Shown: positions 24,321 to 36,297 of the stretch, one piece after another
Layout of the letters: every line of letters begins with the position of its first letter
Numbering within the stretch: the stretch's first letter is position 1
NCBI GenBank assembly: GCA_026119935.1
Contig: JALRMH010000015.1
Coordinates: forward strand, 124,001-188,000
Reading direction: 5' to 3'
Source: Endothia cerciana
Taxonomy: Eukaryota; Ascomycota; Sordariomycetes; Diaporthales; Cryphonectriaceae
Length of the DNA: 64,000 nucleotides
The notes under the pieces: model-generated
Told to the model about the DNA's origin: nothing
The model's database searches: none
What the model saw: only the letters and a program-made list of their open reading frames with translations
Made by a program: the position numbers and the translations under genes

Positions 24321-24860
24321 CTAATGTCCGCGACTAGCTCGATTCCTGTAACTACGGCCTCCACTGCGGCTTCTGGGTCGGCCTCTGGTGCCATCATGCG
24401 AGCTTCTCTTCGATGCGATATCCGTCACTGTGTTCGTTGCCTCATCGTCGTTGTGTGCCTTCCTTGACAAATGCGAAGTGCCTCCGCCAGAAGCCTCCTC
24501 ACTCATCTTGCATGCTTTTGACGTGTTCGTCTCCGTTTGCAGCGCCAGGCTCGCGCTCATGTCCCGCGCCCGCACGCGCCCCCTCACAAACTCGCAGTGT
24601 GGCGACCGCGCCTCATGCTCCTGCATCGGATTGTCATCTGGGTCCCAGGAGTCGAGGAAGATCTTGCAGCACGGGCAGACGACGTTGTCGGGGAGGTTGG
24701 GGGGCTCGGGGTGGAAGAAGAAACCGGCGCGGGCGAGGGTCTCGGGCGTGGGCTTGTCTTCATTGATCTCCCAGTCCAAGGGCCAGTCGAGGAAGGAGGC
24801 GAGCCGGTTCTGGTACTGGAAGTACTGCTCGAGACCTGTCGCAAAGGGTGGTCGAGGCAT
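24321..24860 (-). CDS. Single-BIR-domain protein (survivin/IAP-repeat type)
   Basis: One exon, 179 residues. Residues 18-93 form a BIR domain: NRLASFLDWP at the start, then LARAGFFFHPEPPNLPDNVV and the zinc ligands Cys62 and Cys65 (VCPCC), His82 and Cys89 (spacing H-x6-C), with a Trp in FLDSWDPDD. BIR domains bind zinc and short peptides. In fungi (Bir1-type proteins) they serve the chromosomal passenger complex in mitosis and have been linked to protection from cell death. This protein has only one BIR and a low-complexity tail rich in Arg, Ser and Gly (RGRPRSRSGGRSYRNR), so it is much shorter than typical fungal Bir1, which has two BIRs and a long C-terminal part. It may be a small paralogue or a truncated copy. 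There is no signal peptide or membrane segment. Confidence 0.8.
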   Translation of the reverse strand: MPRPPFATGLEQYFQYQNRLASFLDWPLDWEINEDKPTPETLARAGFFFHPEPPNLPDNVVCPCCKIFLDSWDPDDNPMQEHEARSPHCEFVRGRVRARDMSASLALQTETNTSKACKMSEEASGGGTSHLSRKAHNDDEATNTVTDIASKRSSHDGTRGRPRSRSGGRSYRNRASRGH

Positions 24861-25792
24861 GTTGGCAGTCGATTTGGCGAGGCCACAGTATTCGGGTCTG
24901 AAGGATGGCTGAGTAGAAAAATGACAAGAGAGAAGAAGCTGCTGTTTGTGATATTGACAAAATAGGCTGTTTTGTGTGGTGCATAATGCGACTGCAAGGG
25001 TTTTTATGTGCAGGTAAGCCCACCAAGGGTTGGAGACAGTTCATGTCACGATGTCATAGGCTGTCGACTCAGAACACATGAGCTGGAGATGGGACAAGAC
25101 CATCGCCGGGCACAGATATCAGTAGAATCACATAAGACTTTGACTTTGTTAAAATTGTGGGAAATCCTGAAGGTCTTGAATTGGGGCATCTAACCTATGC
25201 AAAGAACAAATAGAATGTCAGAAAGAACGCCTGGTAGAGATGACTAAGGGGTTTGAGAGAGTCAGTTCTCTTCGTTAGGTTGTGTCCTCGGTCTCTAACG
25301 CGTAATGGAGAAACGAAAGTGAAGGCCACCTCGATATCGTGCTGGGGCCGACTTTGGAAGCCGGTAGATAGTTCTCTAGGACGTGCTGCCCGCTGTGTGT
25401 TCCATACAGCGTAGCTTTACCGACTGCGGCATGCAGCTTCTCAAATAGTAACCTAGAATACGGAAGGTGAGTGTCTCCTCAAGCTGTGCATGTCTATGAG
25501 GAAAGACAGGTGAAAGTACGTTATTAAAGTGAAGTTTCGGGATGATAACAAGACAGCTTCAATCCTAAGATCGGTCAACATATGGACATCACGTCTCTGC
25601 CAGCGCGGCGACCGTACGAACACTCGAAGGGAATTACATGAATTTCTAACGACTAAAATGTTTTGATGTTGAATCAAACTAGAATGACGTTGTATAATCT
25701 AGCCGCCTTCAGCACTCCTCCTCTGTGCTGAGACGGGTTCTCAGAAGCCTGGCCTCGGTATCACACCATGTCCACTTTGAGAATTATGGCCC
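24861..25792. other. Intergenic, no gene supported
   Basis: No coding content recognised. It includes the promoter of the BIR gene and the 3' flank of the small secreted protein gene. Confidence 0.45.
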
Positions 25793-26296
25793 CTAGTTCA
25801 GCGAGACGCATCTGAACGAGCTGTAGGCATCATTTTGGGGCACGGTATTGTAAATCGTGCCGTCAGATCCGCCAGTGAAGGTGTCCGATGTCCCACCGCA
25901 TCCCACATTTCTACATCAGTGAGAGCGGGTCAGCAAACCGAGGATCAAAGTTTTTATACTTTCTGAGAATGAAGAGTGATGTTGAGCTTACTGATAGAAT
26001 TTGCACTGCTGGTTCGCAAAAATGTGGAGAGATGAGATAACATCGTTCCAGAACGCATTGGAGCCGCTGAAAGAGACTGTGGAGCACACAGCAAGGACAG
26101 GAGGTCAGCAACTTTACTGGAGACCAGACTATGGCAGAGACGTACTGCACTCATCAGAGGTGTCAGATGCGAAGTCGGACGAGGTCCCGCCGGTGTTTAT
26201 GTCGGTATACATGATACCATAGTTTCTTGCCTGAGCTGCTCCAAGCATGCCCGCGAGGAAGACGGCTGAGATGGTCGAGACTGAGGGGATCTGCAT
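25793..26296 (-). CDS. Small secreted cysteine-containing protein, crystallin-like
   Basis: Assembled from three short exons: 26296-26146, 26076-25992 and 25910-25793, with introns of 69 and 81 bp (GTACGT...CACAG and GTAAGC...TGTAG). All junctions keep the frame. The product has 117 residues and begins with a signal peptide (MQIPSVSTISAVFLAGMLGA, cut probably near AQA-R). The mature part has four cysteines (DEC, QQCKFY, VGCGG, FRCVSLN), enough for two disulfides. The ending, C-K-F-Y-x-x-x-x-C-G-G ... Y-x-x-V-x-x-N-D-A-Y-S-S-F-R-C, follows the layout of beta/gamma-crystallin-like small secreted fungal proteins. Size, secretion and cysteines fit an apoplastic effector or an antimicrobial/wall protein; the actual function is unknown. 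A TATA box lies about 125 bp upstream. A chance alignment of this kind across three exons is unlikely. Confidence 0.75.
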
Positions 26297-26416
26297 CTTG
26301 GAAGACTGAGTGAGAACAGGTTTCGAGACAGCTGACTCTGGATATTGCTGTGTTGAGGTGAGGCAGATTGATAGACTTAACGTCGTGGACTGACGATCTC
26401 GGCCTGAAGGGCTGCC

Positions 26417-26425
26417 CTTTATATA
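26417..26425 (-). promoter_or_regulatory. TATA box of the small secreted protein gene
   Basis: TATATAAAG on the minus strand, about 125 bp upstream of the start codon at 26296. Confidence 0.5.
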
Positions 26426-29400
26426 GTCCAGCTGCGGTATGGGCTTTGACTCTGATATATCTGAACTCTATGTAGGCCTCTCGTTATTGCGGCCTTCTTG
26501 TTGCCATCTCTACCGGGCTAGATCTAGCTGACCGCCATATTTGAGCGGCCGCTACATTTTCCATCTGGCGCTGGCTGAGACTTGCAGTGTCCTCAGCTGA
26601 ATGCATGTGTGCAGACATAATCTCAAAAACATCGTGCCGAGGATGGAAGAATGAGTTCCTAGCATTCATCGCTGCGGATCGCGGCCCCCCCCAACATAAT
26701 CAAACGACGGGGCAGATTTCAGAGCGCTTACTGAGCCGAGGGCTAGATGGCCGCCTAGACCGTCCAAATGGCAACAGTGATTCCAAATATCTCGGGCTGT
26801 GGAGCGCGAGGCTGAGGCTGCCAAGACTTCGTGTATGCGGCCGATTAGGGAGGAGTAAGTGTTGATAGGTCTGTCCCTCTCTCTATAATTTGGGGACTTC
26901 GCTATGTAGCACCACTGCAGGGCCTACTAGTGTATTATAAGGGCACTCTGAACACTAATGAAGCCACAAACTTACCCAAAGGGACTCTGTAGGGCGATTT
27001 GAGGTAGTCGGCCCTACTCCGCATGGAAGGTAAGCATTGGCGTCGCCAAGAGCATGCAGGCATCGACACACGGGTCTTGCTGGTCCGTCTCAGATCTAGG
27101 ATCTATCGAAAGTCTCGAAGGAAGTAGGGTCCAACACACCCTACATTTTGAAAGCATCCTCACTAAACTTTACATCACGAGGATGTGGAGCCACCAGAAT
27201 TAGTTCTACAGGACAACTCATTGCTTCCCGCGGAGTAGCTATAGTAGCTCAAAGTAGTCTGGCGCCCTACAGAAACTTGGAAAAAGGGGTTAGGGCATGG
27301 ACAAGGAGTGCCTAGTCGGATGAGTGTAAGCTTTGGAGCTCACCACTGGTATGAGTAAGGATATCATTGATGGCGTCGTCGACGAGGTGGTGAGCATCCC
27401 GGAGGGTGGCGATACCGATGGCCCTGCAGCTAGGGTCGAGAAGACAATGGATTCCGAGCAGGTGGTAATGCAGAGAGAGGTGGACTCTGGTTTCTATGAT
27501 GGATAGTCCAGGACGAGGATGTGGAATCCGGGGCGGTCACGTTCATTGAAGTGGCTGTGCTGACGGAATGGTGGTGATGCCTCCACGTCCTATTGTGAGG
27601 CTGATCGTTCCTGGGAAAAGGTCTCATTCGAACGTGGTACCACGCAACCTGTGACGGTGGCAAAGCCTGTCCAAGAGGGTGGTTGGTATGTAGGAGACTC
27701 GGAGAAAAAGACGGTTATAGTCGAAGCGCCTCCAGGAACCGGCGAGAAGTACCAAGATTGAGGTTTTCAGAATAGACACCTTCACTAGGCCTGCAATAGG
27801 GCTGAACACCACTTGAAAATGATTTCAAAGGGGCACCGCCAATGAGAAGATAGTTCTGCAGTGCATTGGACATGTTTAGTCTGGTCGATGAGACGAGGTC
27901 TAATGCTTTTTGGAATACGGCCCGCTGCCATATCAGAATTATCAAGATGCCCAAAACACTATTCAACACATTACCTGACACAGCGATTTTGAGTTTCTAG
28001 CTCGAGAAACTTCTACATATATTTATCGAGTTTGTATTAACAGGCAACAATGAGCCGGCTCTTCCCAACTTTGTTCTGGCACACCGTCTCTGTGAGATGA
28101 AGGGCAGAAGAGAATACCTGAGCTATCAGACCCGAACAGGTAAGTTGGAAACCACCACCTGAATCGAGATATGCCACAATTTGACTTAAAATGGTGCTTA
28201 AAATATTGGAAAAGAGAGCCTCTCAGTGATGCGTACTCGCGGTGTCAGATTGGATTTGGATCTGTACGTGCGAGACCGGGACCGCGAAGAGGTCGTGGGA
28301 CACTGAAGCACCACTAATGATGGCAATGGGGCACTTGGATGATGGGAGACAGAGCGCGGCATAGCTAGTATCCCGAAGCAGCAGTTGGACGAAGAGGAGA
28401 GGTAAAAAGAAGGGGTCTGGGGTGGGGGTACCTTGGGCATGGCGCGGAAGGGAGAAAGAAGGAAGACTACGAGATCAGAGAACGAGTTCAGGCGGGCCAG
28501 GCCAGACGTGTAGGGCGTTACCTGAGGGAAGAGCACTCATCCAAAACCATCTACCATCAGGTCTGTGATCATGCACCCCCAGTAGCCTGCCTTTCTCGTA
28601 ACCTCACGGCGCCAAGGCAGAGGACACGTGGATTGCCACGGCCCGTGAACCAAGTGTCCTCCCTATTCCTGAAATGTTAACTTCGGGTTAAACAATGGGT
28701 ATTGGGGTCATTTTCGAACTTCTGCATGGCTTGAAGGTAACGCCCCCGGGCTGACAATGTCCATGAGGCTCACTCAGGGCATGCCTGAAGTGAACGTTGT
28801 TGAATCGAGGACGTTTGACCCAGGCGCGATCCACTGACGAAACGGGGTGGCCTTGATTCATTGGTCGAGAAGCCGCTGACATGCGGAAACTTGGAAGGGC
28901 TGAGGCCCGGCGCTGTCGACAACTTGGATATCGACTGCCCGAGCTGATTCGTGAGTCTCGAGATGATGCATCTGATCTGTATTTGTTGCAGTTGAGTTTC
29001 GCATTGCCCTGCGATTGCATTAAAGATGAAGCCGGGGGCAGAGGGGGAGGGTTACCTCGAGACGCCTGCATATTGTACCACAGTACCGTACTAAGTACGG
29101 GTCGCGAGAGGTCACCAATTGTTAGATGGGCGCCAAGTTCGCGCGGATGGGCGGGGTCCCTCATTCCAGGCCTATTCGAGGCTGACTATTGGAGGCCCGC
29201 CTCTGGCAGCAGAGGCCAAATCGCTTGACCGTGAGGCATGTGGGGGCCGCTAACAGCCTGTGACCCCCCGGTGGCCTGTATGTACCTGGCTAACTGTGTG
29301 CACCCATACGGTACATGCTGGGCCAGAAATAGCACCACAACGGGGTCGCAAGCAGCGGCACAGCTGGTACCACGACGGTGACCTTTCCCGCAGGTTGGCT

Positions 29401-30422
29401 CTCCCTGATTGGCCAGTCCGCCAGTGGTCAGGGGCTAAGCCTGTGTAAGGTGCTGCCCGGCGCTGCTCCATCACCCCTGGCAGCGCTGGCCCTCCCCAGT
29501 CTGTTCCCGGTTGCCCATCGGCCGACTTGTCTCTCCCGCCCAACGTTCTCCGTCTCTCAAACCTGGTTCATCATTTTCCCTTCAGTGTCTCATCCTTCCT
29601 TCACATGTCCTGATCCCTCATCAGTCCTGGTCCTGAGCGCGCGCCGACCGACCTCGCCCTGCAATTGCCGACTATCTCTATTCATCCTTCCCGGTGCTAG
29701 CTACAGCCCATCTAATCCATTTTCTTTCTCCACCCTTGGTTATTGCGCGGCACTGGGAAGTTTTAGAGGGAGTGGGCACCTTCTTGCCTTGTGAAGTCGC
29801 ATCGAGCAATCGTCATTTTGTCTCCCCTCTGCGCTTCGTCCTGCGGGTCTCTTGTCGTTTGCCAGACGACAGCCGGAAATCCACCTGCTCGCCACGCCTG
29901 CCTCCATTCTGAACTACGAGCAGCGACTTCCATCGGCCCTCGGCCCTCGAGCCGGCTGGTGATCAGTCCAGTCTGGCACCCACCACGATTATGTCAACGC
30001 CCAGCGCGCATCACCTTCTTGCAGCGCCAACGAGAGGAGAGAACAGAGTACGTGGGGGTGGTCCTCATACCTCCTGTGTCCAGCTCGTCACCACTACGCT
30101 GGATGGCCGGCTCCCAGCTGACGCACATCGCCGTGTCCTCTTAGTCCAACTAACTCTTCGCACCGCCAAAATACCCGAACTGGCTGATCGTCGACGCCGT
30201 CACTGCCACCGGCTGAGTTGAGCCAGCAGCGAATCTCGATACCGCCGTCGGCGGGATCACTCACGGCGGGACCCGCCTGTCGGACACCGTCGACACACGA
30301 CTGCCTAGGGCTCGTCAACGCCTATTTTGTCACGGCCCCAACCGAGCCGCTGTTATCCTCTGAGACAGCGCTACTACAAAGCGCCCTTCCCTGCCGCCAA
30401 CGTCGCCGCGAAACCTCCGATC
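26426..30422. other. Gene-poor region, no gene supported
   Basis: Four kb with only short frames and no recognisable domain. Frames at 27715-27981, 28198-28536 and 28688-29164 on the minus strand are open but lack any familiar pattern. From about 29500 the DNA becomes C/T-rich, as in a long 5' leader of the next gene. Confidence 0.4.
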
Positions 30423-31286
30423 ATGGCCCAGACGACCTCGGACCCGGGTATGTCCTCGGCAGCCAAGGTCGGTATCGCCATCGCAGCTGCTTTTGGGATG
30501 GTCCTTCTCCTCTCCGTCGGTCTTTACATATGGTGGCGGCGGCGAGAGAAGAAGGAGATGGCCAAAGGAATGATCAACTTCGTGGACGGAGATATCGTCA
30601 ACCTTGTCGACAGGGGCCGATTCGAGAAGCCAGCCAAGCCGAATTATGCATACGATCCCTACTACGAGAGCGGAAGTTCCAGCCAGTCCTTCCAACCTGC
30701 GCCGCAGTACTTCCAGGCTCCTGCAAACTACACAGTGCCGCCAGACGACGGACACAACGGGTATTATGCTCCCGCTCCCGCTCCCATCTCCACCACATCA
30801 TTCCACCCTCCCTCCCGCGACATCCCCTCCCCCTCCGACTCTTCCCGCGTGGTTCCCCCACCACCAGCGACAGTTGCCGACCACAATGCCTGGGCGAACG
30901 CTGGGCGGCATCCGTGGTCTCCGCCGGACTACGACGCCCACTCCCCGGTTTCTGCATCTAGTCTGCAAGCAGAACACGACTTCAGCGTGCACGCGCGACA
31001 AAGCCAGCCCATGATGGCTGGGGACAGGCACAGTGTCTTTCCTGTCGCAGGTCTACCTGCTATTCTGCCCGAACCGAAACCGAAACCCCAAGCCGAACTA
31101 CCCGCCAGAGAAGGACACCACGGATGGGGACACGAGCAAGAGTTACCGGCGCCGCAGCAGGCACCATTGAGACGGCAGCCACCGCCTCAAGGAGCCGAGA
31201 TCGACGAACAGAAGTTTTTGCTGGCAGATATCATGCCTTTACGGCAGCAAAAATCCCAGCCCGATATGCCAGGACCAGCCGGATGA
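30423..31286 (+). CDS. Single-pass membrane protein with proline-rich tail
   Basis: Open frame of 287 residues from the ATG at 30423. An in-frame ATG at 30327 would add 32 residues without adding a feature. After a short N-terminus (MAQTTSDPGMSSAAK) comes one strong hydrophobic helix (VGIAIAAAFGMVLLLSVGLY) ending in IWWRRREKKE, the typical positive stop on the cytoplasmic side. The remaining 240 residues are rich in Pro, Ser, Gln and His and look disordered. This is the arrangement of the transmembrane-plus-tail half of fungal Mid2/WSC-like surface sensors, but the Ser/Thr-rich outer domain and signal peptide those need are not visible here. They might be in an upstream exon in the C/T-rich DNA before 30300, which I could not assemble. 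No catalytic motif is present. Confidence 0.6.
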   Translation: MAQTTSDPGMSSAAKVGIAIAAAFGMVLLLSVGLYIWWRRREKKEMAKGMINFVDGDIVNLVDRGRFEKPAKPNYAYDPYYESGSSSQSFQPAPQYFQAPANYTVPPDDGHNGYYAPAPAPISTTSFHPPSRDIPSPSDSSRVVPPPPATVADHNAWANAGRHPWSPPDYDAHSPVSASSLQAEHDFSVHARQSQPMMAGDRHSVFPVAGLPAILPEPKPKPQAELPAREGHHGWGHEQELPAPQQAPLRRQPPPQGAEIDEQKFLLADIMPLRQQKSQPDMPGPAG

Positions 31287-32026
31287 GATGGGGCAGATGA
31301 ATAGGTATTTACAGCTTAAAAATAGGCAGAGGTGCGAATGCGCACTCTGCCGTGCTACCAAGTGCGCCCAATCAACAGGCGATCCGTGTCGCATTGGCCA
31401 CAGACCATAAATGGCCTATCGCGATACATCTGAAGACGTCCCGGCCGAGCGATGGACTGTGGTAAATCTGCAGAACAGACCCGTACGCAAGGCTGACACG
31501 CCGCGGCCAATACGTCAAATCTGCGCCCGATGCGGCGAAGATTCCCTGTCGTGAGAAAGACGACGAAAGGCCCGGCCCGACGCCATCGGCACGACACGTC
31601 CGATATCTCGAGACGAAGACGGCGCCCGTCCCGGATGATGCTGGCTGACGACTCCACCCTCGAATCGGCGCCTCGTGGATACTTGATCTCTGGCGGAGAG
31701 CCGCCGTAGGAGCGATAGTTATGTCTCTGCAGCAGGGAAGGCAAAGCATAGACAGTCCAAATTAAATACGAATTACATTATTATCAAAGCTCGGATCGCA
31801 AGGCGCCTCCGCTTTTCGACATCCTACAAGCAGACTCAGATCGCTGCTGGACATCGAGTGGTATAAGAGTTATTCCTCCGCCACCTTCCATGATTCCACG
31901 CCCACGTGTCGTTTTCTCACCATCTTCGCCATCCAGACCGACAGTTGCCACCTTTTCTTCGGTAAGATGTCGGACGAATCTGATGCCAGTGCCGTCCTCT
32001 TGAGATCTGGAAATCGCCTCGCGACA
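31287..32026. other. Intergenic, no gene supported
   Basis: Convergent space between the membrane-protein gene and the coiled-coil gene. Frames exist at 31355-31749 on the minus strand, without recognisable content. Confidence 0.4.
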
Positions 32027-34436
32027 CTATTGAATCTTGGGAAGCAGCGCGTCGTAGTGATCCGCCGAGGTCCCGTACATCACGCTGTGTCGTTTGTCAA
32101 TGCACAAAACCAACGAGGCAAAGCTATCTATTCCATCGTAGTCAGTGCTATCGATCCGGTCCACCCAGGTCAGATCTGTTGACGAAGTGGGCATGATACG
32201 TCGCAGGGTGGAGATGGTGCTGAAGAGTCGGAGCGGATCCTCCGTGACGCGGAACGCCTGGGTCAAATGATCATCTGTCGAAGTGGTGGGCAGGTCTTTC
32301 TCTCCGTAGAGGTATAGTACACCCTCGAGGATATCATCATCCACTGCGTTCTTCAGCAACACCGCGGCTCGAAGTCGCCGGCTCTCCCAATATGCTATCT
32401 CCTCAGCGGTGAACTCGGGCGGGAGAGGTGCGGGTACGTCTCGCTGTATGAAGTAAATCAAGCCGTGGTATCTGAAGGTCGTCCTGACGCGGTCAGACCA
32501 GACGGAGCAAGGCTTTGCATAAGTCAGGATGGGGGAATCGGGTATCGAGAGTGGTGAAGAAATCTGTGCTGGCAGTGCTGCCTTGCTTGTCAACTCCCGG
32601 ATCAGGGCCTCCTGCAAGGTAACTCTCAATTTGAAACTCGGTATTCTGCTCCTCGGCCGTCGCGAGTTTCTCCTGTGCCGTGGCAAGGTCCCGTTCCAGA
32701 CTCGCCCTTTCTTCCGCCAGCACCGCTAACCGAGAAAGTATAAGCTGGCCTTTCTTGAGGTCTGGATCGCAGTTCCTCGCGAGCTCGTCTGAGAGACCAG
32801 CCAGCCCCTCCTCCACCTTCGAAGCACCGGTCAAGAGAGACGAGACACTGGCCTGATACCGGCTGGAGTGGTGGGTGATGCGGTGACCGGGCGTACGGGT
32901 CACTTGAGTGCTGGAAGCAGACCCCATGCTTGGTGTCGGTGTTGCCGTGTACAAACCCTGGATCGAATCCCTGCTGCGTGGGCACGGTAAGAATAACGAG
33001 TCGAGAAGGGTGATAGGGCTCTCTACGTCGCCGTTACTGCTCCCTTGGCCGTCCATTGCAGGTGAGGTTGAACACAGCGAGACCGACGCATTTTCGCAAA
33101 CCCTGCTCGACGTTCTCCTCTGGCTCTCGTCGTCGGCGCAACCCGAATCGGCCTCGTCAGCGCCCTCTAGTACGACTTCAGCCTCCGAGTGCCCTCCGCG
33201 TCACGACCGGCCCCTTGGCCCCGAGATCCCACTGAAACTCCAACTTGGCTACCAGTTGCTCCAACCCCTCGACGCGTCCCATCAGGTACCACTTATCCTC
33301 TTTCAGCTGGGCATTCGCACTATTGAGACCTATCATCTCCGCGCAAAAGTTCTCGGTCAGACTCGCCCGCTCTGCGTGGTTGGAGCGGAGCTCTCGGTTT
33401 AGGTCCGAGATGGTCATCTCGTGCCTGGGGATGGTTGCCTCCTGCATGTTCATGGCCTGAGCGTCGCAGGCGATCGTATTCTCATGGATCATGATTGCTT
33501 TTTCGTGGGTGGCTTTAAGTGTGAGGAGGGCGGCGTTGGCTGCTTGGAGCCGTCGCCAGTTGTGCTTGCATGTGGATGAGTGACAGCAGACTAGGTTCAT
33601 ACCCATGGGACAGTGGTCGGTCCTTGTCCGCGTTCGCCTGGGTCTCATTGAGCCCCGCGTGCACCTCGACATTGAATCCCATTACCCCGCGAGGCGTGGT
33701 CTCATCTCCCTTCTCACCCCCATCTCCGCCGGCTTTTCTCGATGTCACAGGGCTCGAGCTCAGTGGCCCCGGATGGCTCGCCGTGACCTCCCGCTCCAGC
33801 TCCACAGAACCGATCATGCTCGCGCTTAAGCGTGTGTCTAAGTCCAACGACTCACTCTCCAGTACAGGGCTCACACCTGCATCTTGAACGCTGTCGCTGG
33901 TACAGATATAGCTGCTGCGCTTGCTCCGCGTGCGTGGGGATCGACGAGCGGACCTCGCCCACGACGGGCTCGTCGAGGAACGGGATGCGAATCTTCGATG
34001 GCCTGGCCGCCGTCGCGGGCACATGGTCTCTCATGTCCTCCCCGCTGCCATGGCCATTCTCGGCCTCGAACGACGTCGTGAGAAGCGGCATTATATCATT
34101 TCCGTTGCTCTCCAGTGCCGGGCTGCGGGTCGGCGGCTGCCAGTCACTGCTGGCGGGCAGATGATCGGCGCTGCTGCTGCCATGCCCTTTGGAGCTCACG
34201 CTGGATCCCCGAGCGTGTGAGAGGCTGCCGCGGAGGTTTCTGATGCTTTGCAAGCCGCGGATGCTAAACCTGGGTGTGGGACCGCGGATGGTGCCCGCGC
34301 GGCCCCTGGCTGAAGTACGGGATGGGGAGGGAGATGGTGACAAGGCAAGTTCGGGCCCGACAGGACCTTGGGAGAGCCCTGTGTGAGGGGCTTCCAGTCT
34401 ATCAACTCGGAGTCGGACATCGTGATATCTTTTCAC
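32027..34436 (-). CDS. Coiled-coil protein(s), exon structure unresolved
   Basis: A 2.4-kb stretch of clearly coding-like, GC-rich minus-strand DNA built from five consecutive open frames: 34436-33852, 34024-33515, 33672-33178, 33056-32493 and 32686-32027. The first two parts are Ser/Pro/Arg-rich and look disordered. The third (from about 33545) is a coiled coil with heptad-like Leu/Ala/Glu spacing (ISDLNRELRSNHAERASL, LKEDKWYLMGRVEGLEQLVA). The fourth has a second coiled coil (LAVLAEERASLERDLATA). The last (YHGLIYFIQRDVP, AEEIAYWESRRLRAAVLLKN) looks like a folded domain that I do not recognise. A Met at 33056 could start a separate second gene. Every switch moves the frame in the same direction. 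Introns explain some of them, for example GTAATG...CAAG at 33685-33565, but I could not place all borders. The coordinates are therefore an envelope. Confidence 0.4.
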
Positions 34437-35712
34437 TGCGGGTGTTTTTTTGACGGGAAATGTTGTCCGCCGTGGATGCCGGCACTGAACGGGGTCCTGC
34501 TGAGAGGAGGCAAGGGGAGGCTGAGATGCGTGAGGCTCAGGGTCCGAAAGGCAATCGTGTGTAGTTCATCCTGGCGGGCTTCGCTGCACGTCTGCATTGA
34601 GGACGACTTTCTCGAGGTATGGAAGAGGCATGCAGAGCAGTGGCAGTAGCCTTCCCTAATCGCTTGTTTCCACTTCGTGAATCCCGAAGTCTGACGCGTT
34701 CTGCCACGCGCATCTCACTGCACCCACATTCCAGCGGGGCCATCCGGTACGGATCGAGCTGGGAGAAGAACTGAGACACCTGCGTAACGGGAGGCCGGAT
34801 CCTCCTATGCGCCTGGAATTTGTCCCACTGGCAAGGTCTTAGTATGTCCCCCCCGCCTTCCTTTATTGCTTCACGTATCTGCCACGCTCCCGTCGCTCAT
34901 GTTGACGGTCAGTCAACCAAACTCCTAACTCACGATATCCAGGAGCCACGTTATCCGGTTTGGAAGGGTAGACCGTATCGAGACTGGGCCCGCGAAGTCA
35001 GGGATCCAAAGTGCTAAAGATATCTTTATGGGATGGACCGTTAGTGTGCCGAGTTGGGAACTTCCCTTCGGGCTCTCTCTATTGAGTGGAAGAGATGTCC
35101 ATCTGGGTTCTCAGAGCCAGCGATCGTACCAGCACACAGTGGTTCTCGGCCTCCTTCTCTTTGTTTCTTTTTTCTTTTTGCTTTGCAGTAAGCTCATCCA
35201 TCGAGGAATTCATTTCGACCATGTAGTTCTGGCATGATGCTTATACAGTTCCAGGCTGCATGCTAGCTCTCGACCCAAGGGTCCTACAATGACCGTCCCG
35301 CCCTTGATAAGCAAAGACTTTGGGATCTACAGCGTTCGTGACGAATTGTCAAGTCATCGCAAAGCCTTGCGAGAAAATCTATGGACATTCAGTTGCTCAC
35401 TTGACCAGCAATCCTCAAGCACACTGATATTTGTATTGCTTTGCTGACTACTCAGGTAGAAAAGCAGCCTCGTGGATATCAGCGCGCTCAGGTGCCAAAG
35501 CTGGCTCACAACCCCCATTTAATAGCCCCTCGACTATCACTCTCTTCTGCACCCCCAAGATAAGGCATCCTATATGTAGAACGGCACTTCCAAAATTCCA
35601 ACATCAGCCTGGCAAAAGGACTTCCGGGAAATCCTAGCTTGTGAGCCAGCAATGAGCGACTACTTCTTGGTATAGTTCATTTGTGTGCTCAGGGATGCCT
35701 GCGGCCCTCTGT
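34437..35712. other. Intergenic, no gene supported
   Basis: No coding content recognised on either strand. Confidence 0.45.
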
Positions 35713-36297
35713 TTAAAGTCCGCTGTTGTTGTGCTTTGTGGTTGTTGTGGAGGTGGTTGACTTTGCCATCTTACCACTGGTGATAGAAGCAGGGCTGAGG
35801 CTTGTGGAGTTCGGAGAGATGCTAACGATCTTCACGGAGCTGGAGGTGGTCAATGAAGCCCTGGCCACAGCAGAGGTGTTCGATTTATAGACGGTAGTAA
35901 CGGTCACGATCTCGGTCCACGAAGCAGTTGTGGTGGTGCTAAAGGTTGGGACTGGCATAGTACCCCACTTTCCCCCGGTGTTTGACTTCGAGACTTGTCG
36001 GAACATGACGGCGATTGCTTCCATTGAGGCCGTGGGCTGGCAGGTGATGGCTGCGGAGGTGGACCAGCAGTGGCCCCATCCGATCTGGCATCCCTTCTGA
36101 ATGTCGCAGAAGTCGGTGGTGTTGCCGCAGTAGCCCCGCTGGGAGCAGCACAGGGAGGGACCGCAGGTTGCGTTGTTGCTGTGGCAGGCCTGAAGGGAGC
36201 TGATAAGCGGCGAGCCAGGGTAGGCGGAGCACATAGAGGTGTGCTGGAAGCTGATAAGGGCCAGCAGCAGACCGAAGAGGGAAGCGAAGGACAACAT
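35713..36297 (-). CDS. Secreted hevein-like chitin-binding protein
   Basis: The start at 36297 gives 194 residues with an immediate signal peptide (MLSFASLFGLLLALISFQHT). The frame is open upstream to an ATG at 36477, which would hide the signal, so I prefer the inner start; the TATA-like box at 36533 leaves the longer version possible. Residues 38-77 form a chitin-binding type 1 domain with the expected cysteine order and aromatic residues: ATCGPSLCCSQRGYCGNTTD, then FCDIQKGCQIGWGHC. Such domains bind N-acetylglucosamine polymers. The rest is Ser/Thr-rich (for example STTTTASWTEIVTVTTVY), likely O-glycosylated, as in wall-associated proteins; no clear GPI signal ends it. Possible roles are attachment to, or masking of, fungal wall chitin during plant contact. 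The next gene downstream on the same strand order is a PL20 lyase, also secreted. Confidence 0.85.
   Translation of the reverse strand: MLSFASLFGLLLALISFQHTSMCSAYPGSPLISSLQACHSNNATCGPSLCCSQRGYCGNTTDFCDIQKGCQIGWGHCWSTSAAITCQPTASMEAIAVMFRQVSKSNTGGKWGTMPVPTFSTTTTASWTEIVTVTTVYKSNTSAVARASLTTSSSVKIVSISPNSTSLSPASITSGKMAKSTTSTTTTKHNNSGL

Noticed and set aside
24388..24965. Plus-strand open frames of 117-174 codons
   Set aside because: Antisense of the BIR-domain gene; no motifs.
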